From contig NZ_CP097322.1 of NCBI RefSeq assembly GCF_023515955.1, forward strand, positions 434,001-498,000: 64,000 nucleotides of DNA. Reading direction: 5' to 3'. Position 1 is the first letter of the stretch. Each line of letters opens with the position of its first letter. Below are positions 63,483-64,000 of this stretch, in pieces. The translations under genes were made by a program, and so were the position numbers. The notes under the pieces are model-generated. The model saw only the letters and a list, made by a program, of their open reading frames with translations, made no database searches and was not told the origin of the DNA. This stretch comes from Streptomyces sp. RerS4. GTDB lineage: Bacteria > Actinomycetota > Actinomycetes > Streptomycetales > Streptomycetaceae.

Positions 63483-64000
63483 GGCGCAGGCTCCTCACCG
63501 TGCTGCTGGTCCTCATGGGTACCGCGACCCTGCTCTTGTGCGTGCCGCTGGGCGACGCCTACGCGCGCGGACGGACGGAGCACCTGCTGCTGCAACGGCG
63601 CTCGGAGGCCGTGCGGTTCGCGGATCTGGCCGAGCGGATGCGCACCGAGGCGGACCGTGCGGAGCTGTCCCGCGAGATCGATCGGTACGCGCAGTTGTAC
63701 GGGGCCTCGGTGGCCGTGGTCGACACGGCGGGCGACACGCTCGTGCGGGCCGGCGCCGCCGACTCGGCAGGCGAGGCCGGCATGGCCGAGGCCCAGGGCC
63801 GTGCGCTCACCGGACGCTCCACCGACCGGCTGCCGACGATCCGTCCCTGGGGGCCGCGCAGTGTCGTCGTGGCCGAACCGGTGGGCCGGGACGAGCGGGT
63901 GAGCGGTGCGGTGCTGATGACCCTGCCCACGAGCGCGGCCCGGCGGGACGTGACGCTGCGCTGGGGGTTGCTCTCCGTCGCCGCGTTCGCCGCGTTCGCG
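63479..64000 (+). CDS. Sensor histidine kinase, N-terminal part (runs off window)
   Basis: GTG 63479 overlaps the regulator stop (GTGA). 174 codons are visible: a first membrane helix (LLTVLLVLMGTATLLLCVPLGDAYA), a periplasmic or extracellular sensor segment with AELSREIDRYAQLYGASVAVVDTAGDTLV and VVVAEPVGRDERVSGAVLMTLPT, and a second helix at the edge (LLSVAAFAAFA). This is the architecture of EnvZ/CutS-type kinases, with HAMP and kinase domains expected outside the window. Partner of the OmpR regulator upstream. Confidence 0.85.
   Translation, partial: MRRRLLTVLLVLMGTATLLLCVPLGDAYARGRTEHLLLQRRSEAVRFADLAERMRTEADRAELSREIDRYAQLYGASVAVVDTAGDTLVRAGAADSAGEAGMAEAQGRALTGRSTDRLPTIRPWGPRSVVVAEPVGRDERVSGAVLMTLPTSAARRDVTLRWGLLSVAAFAAFA

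Overview
The window is high-GC DNA (about 72% by eye, strong third-position G/C bias) with AGGAGG-type ribosome sites, GTG starts and Tat or Sec signal peptides. It carries families typical of actinomycetes: SARP, TIGR04222, CehA/McbA, LytR-CpsA-Psr, GAF-ANTAR and STAS proteins, and CtpI- and NmtR-like proteins. It fits a Streptomyces or close-relative chromosome. I see no rRNA, tRNA, CRISPR array, transposase, prophage genes or PKS/NRPS assembly line, so it looks like an accessory or arm-proximal stretch of small independent transcription units.

Layout. 1-12.0 kb: end of a TetR regulator; an FHA-FAD oxygenase-like fusion; an ArAE exporter; a leftward penicillin-acylase/esterase pair; a secreted alpha/beta hydrolase; a LuxR-SARP fusion regulator; two SugE/Gdx-like SMR subunits; and an S33 peptidase. 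12.1-20.5 kb: a decayed zinc alcohol dehydrogenase; a Tat-secreted phospholipase C; an amino-acid permease/amine oxidase operon; and a NarL-type two-component system. 20.7-34.4 kb: PRC-barrel and LCP wall-ligase proteins; an amidinotransferase; a HAD phosphatase; a TIGR04222 membrane protein; a P-loop kinase; an APC permease; a very large CtpI-like P-type ATPase; and a DUF5988/arginase-like operon.

34.4-45 kb: a beta-propeller phytase; a divergent metal-efflux unit (NmtR-like sensor and P1B-4 ATPase, the latter frameshifted); a CehA/McbA metallohydrolase; a LysR gene; a small secreted protein; a second NarL-type two-component system; and a secreted serine hydrolase. 45-56.7 kb: a Delta-60/DUF11/RTX secreted protein; a methyltransferase; and five regulator/target pairs with visible operators (RidA/HxlR, TetR/NTF2-NmrA, LysR/MBL, MerR/YhgE transporter plus the remnant of an older TetR). 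56.7-64 kb: a STAS protein, two broken GAF-ANTAR genes, an STAS-like protein, secreted and ABM proteins, a class II glutamine amidotransferase, an MFS transporter and an OmpR-type two-component system that runs off the end.

Themes. Divergent regulator/target pairs with inverted repeats between them dominate. Secreted hydrolases (acylase, esterase, phospholipase C, phytase, peptidase-like) suggest extracellular scavenging. Several genes are decaying by point frameshift or truncation (alcohol dehydrogenase, metal ATPase, TetR remnant, GAF-ANTAR pair). No single new multigene system is proven. The most unusual items are the FHA-FAD fusion, the CtpI-like ATPase with a catalytically dead N-terminal half, the NmtR/ATPase locus with a one-base lesion, and the arginase-like enzyme with an altered metal ligand coupled to DUF5988.
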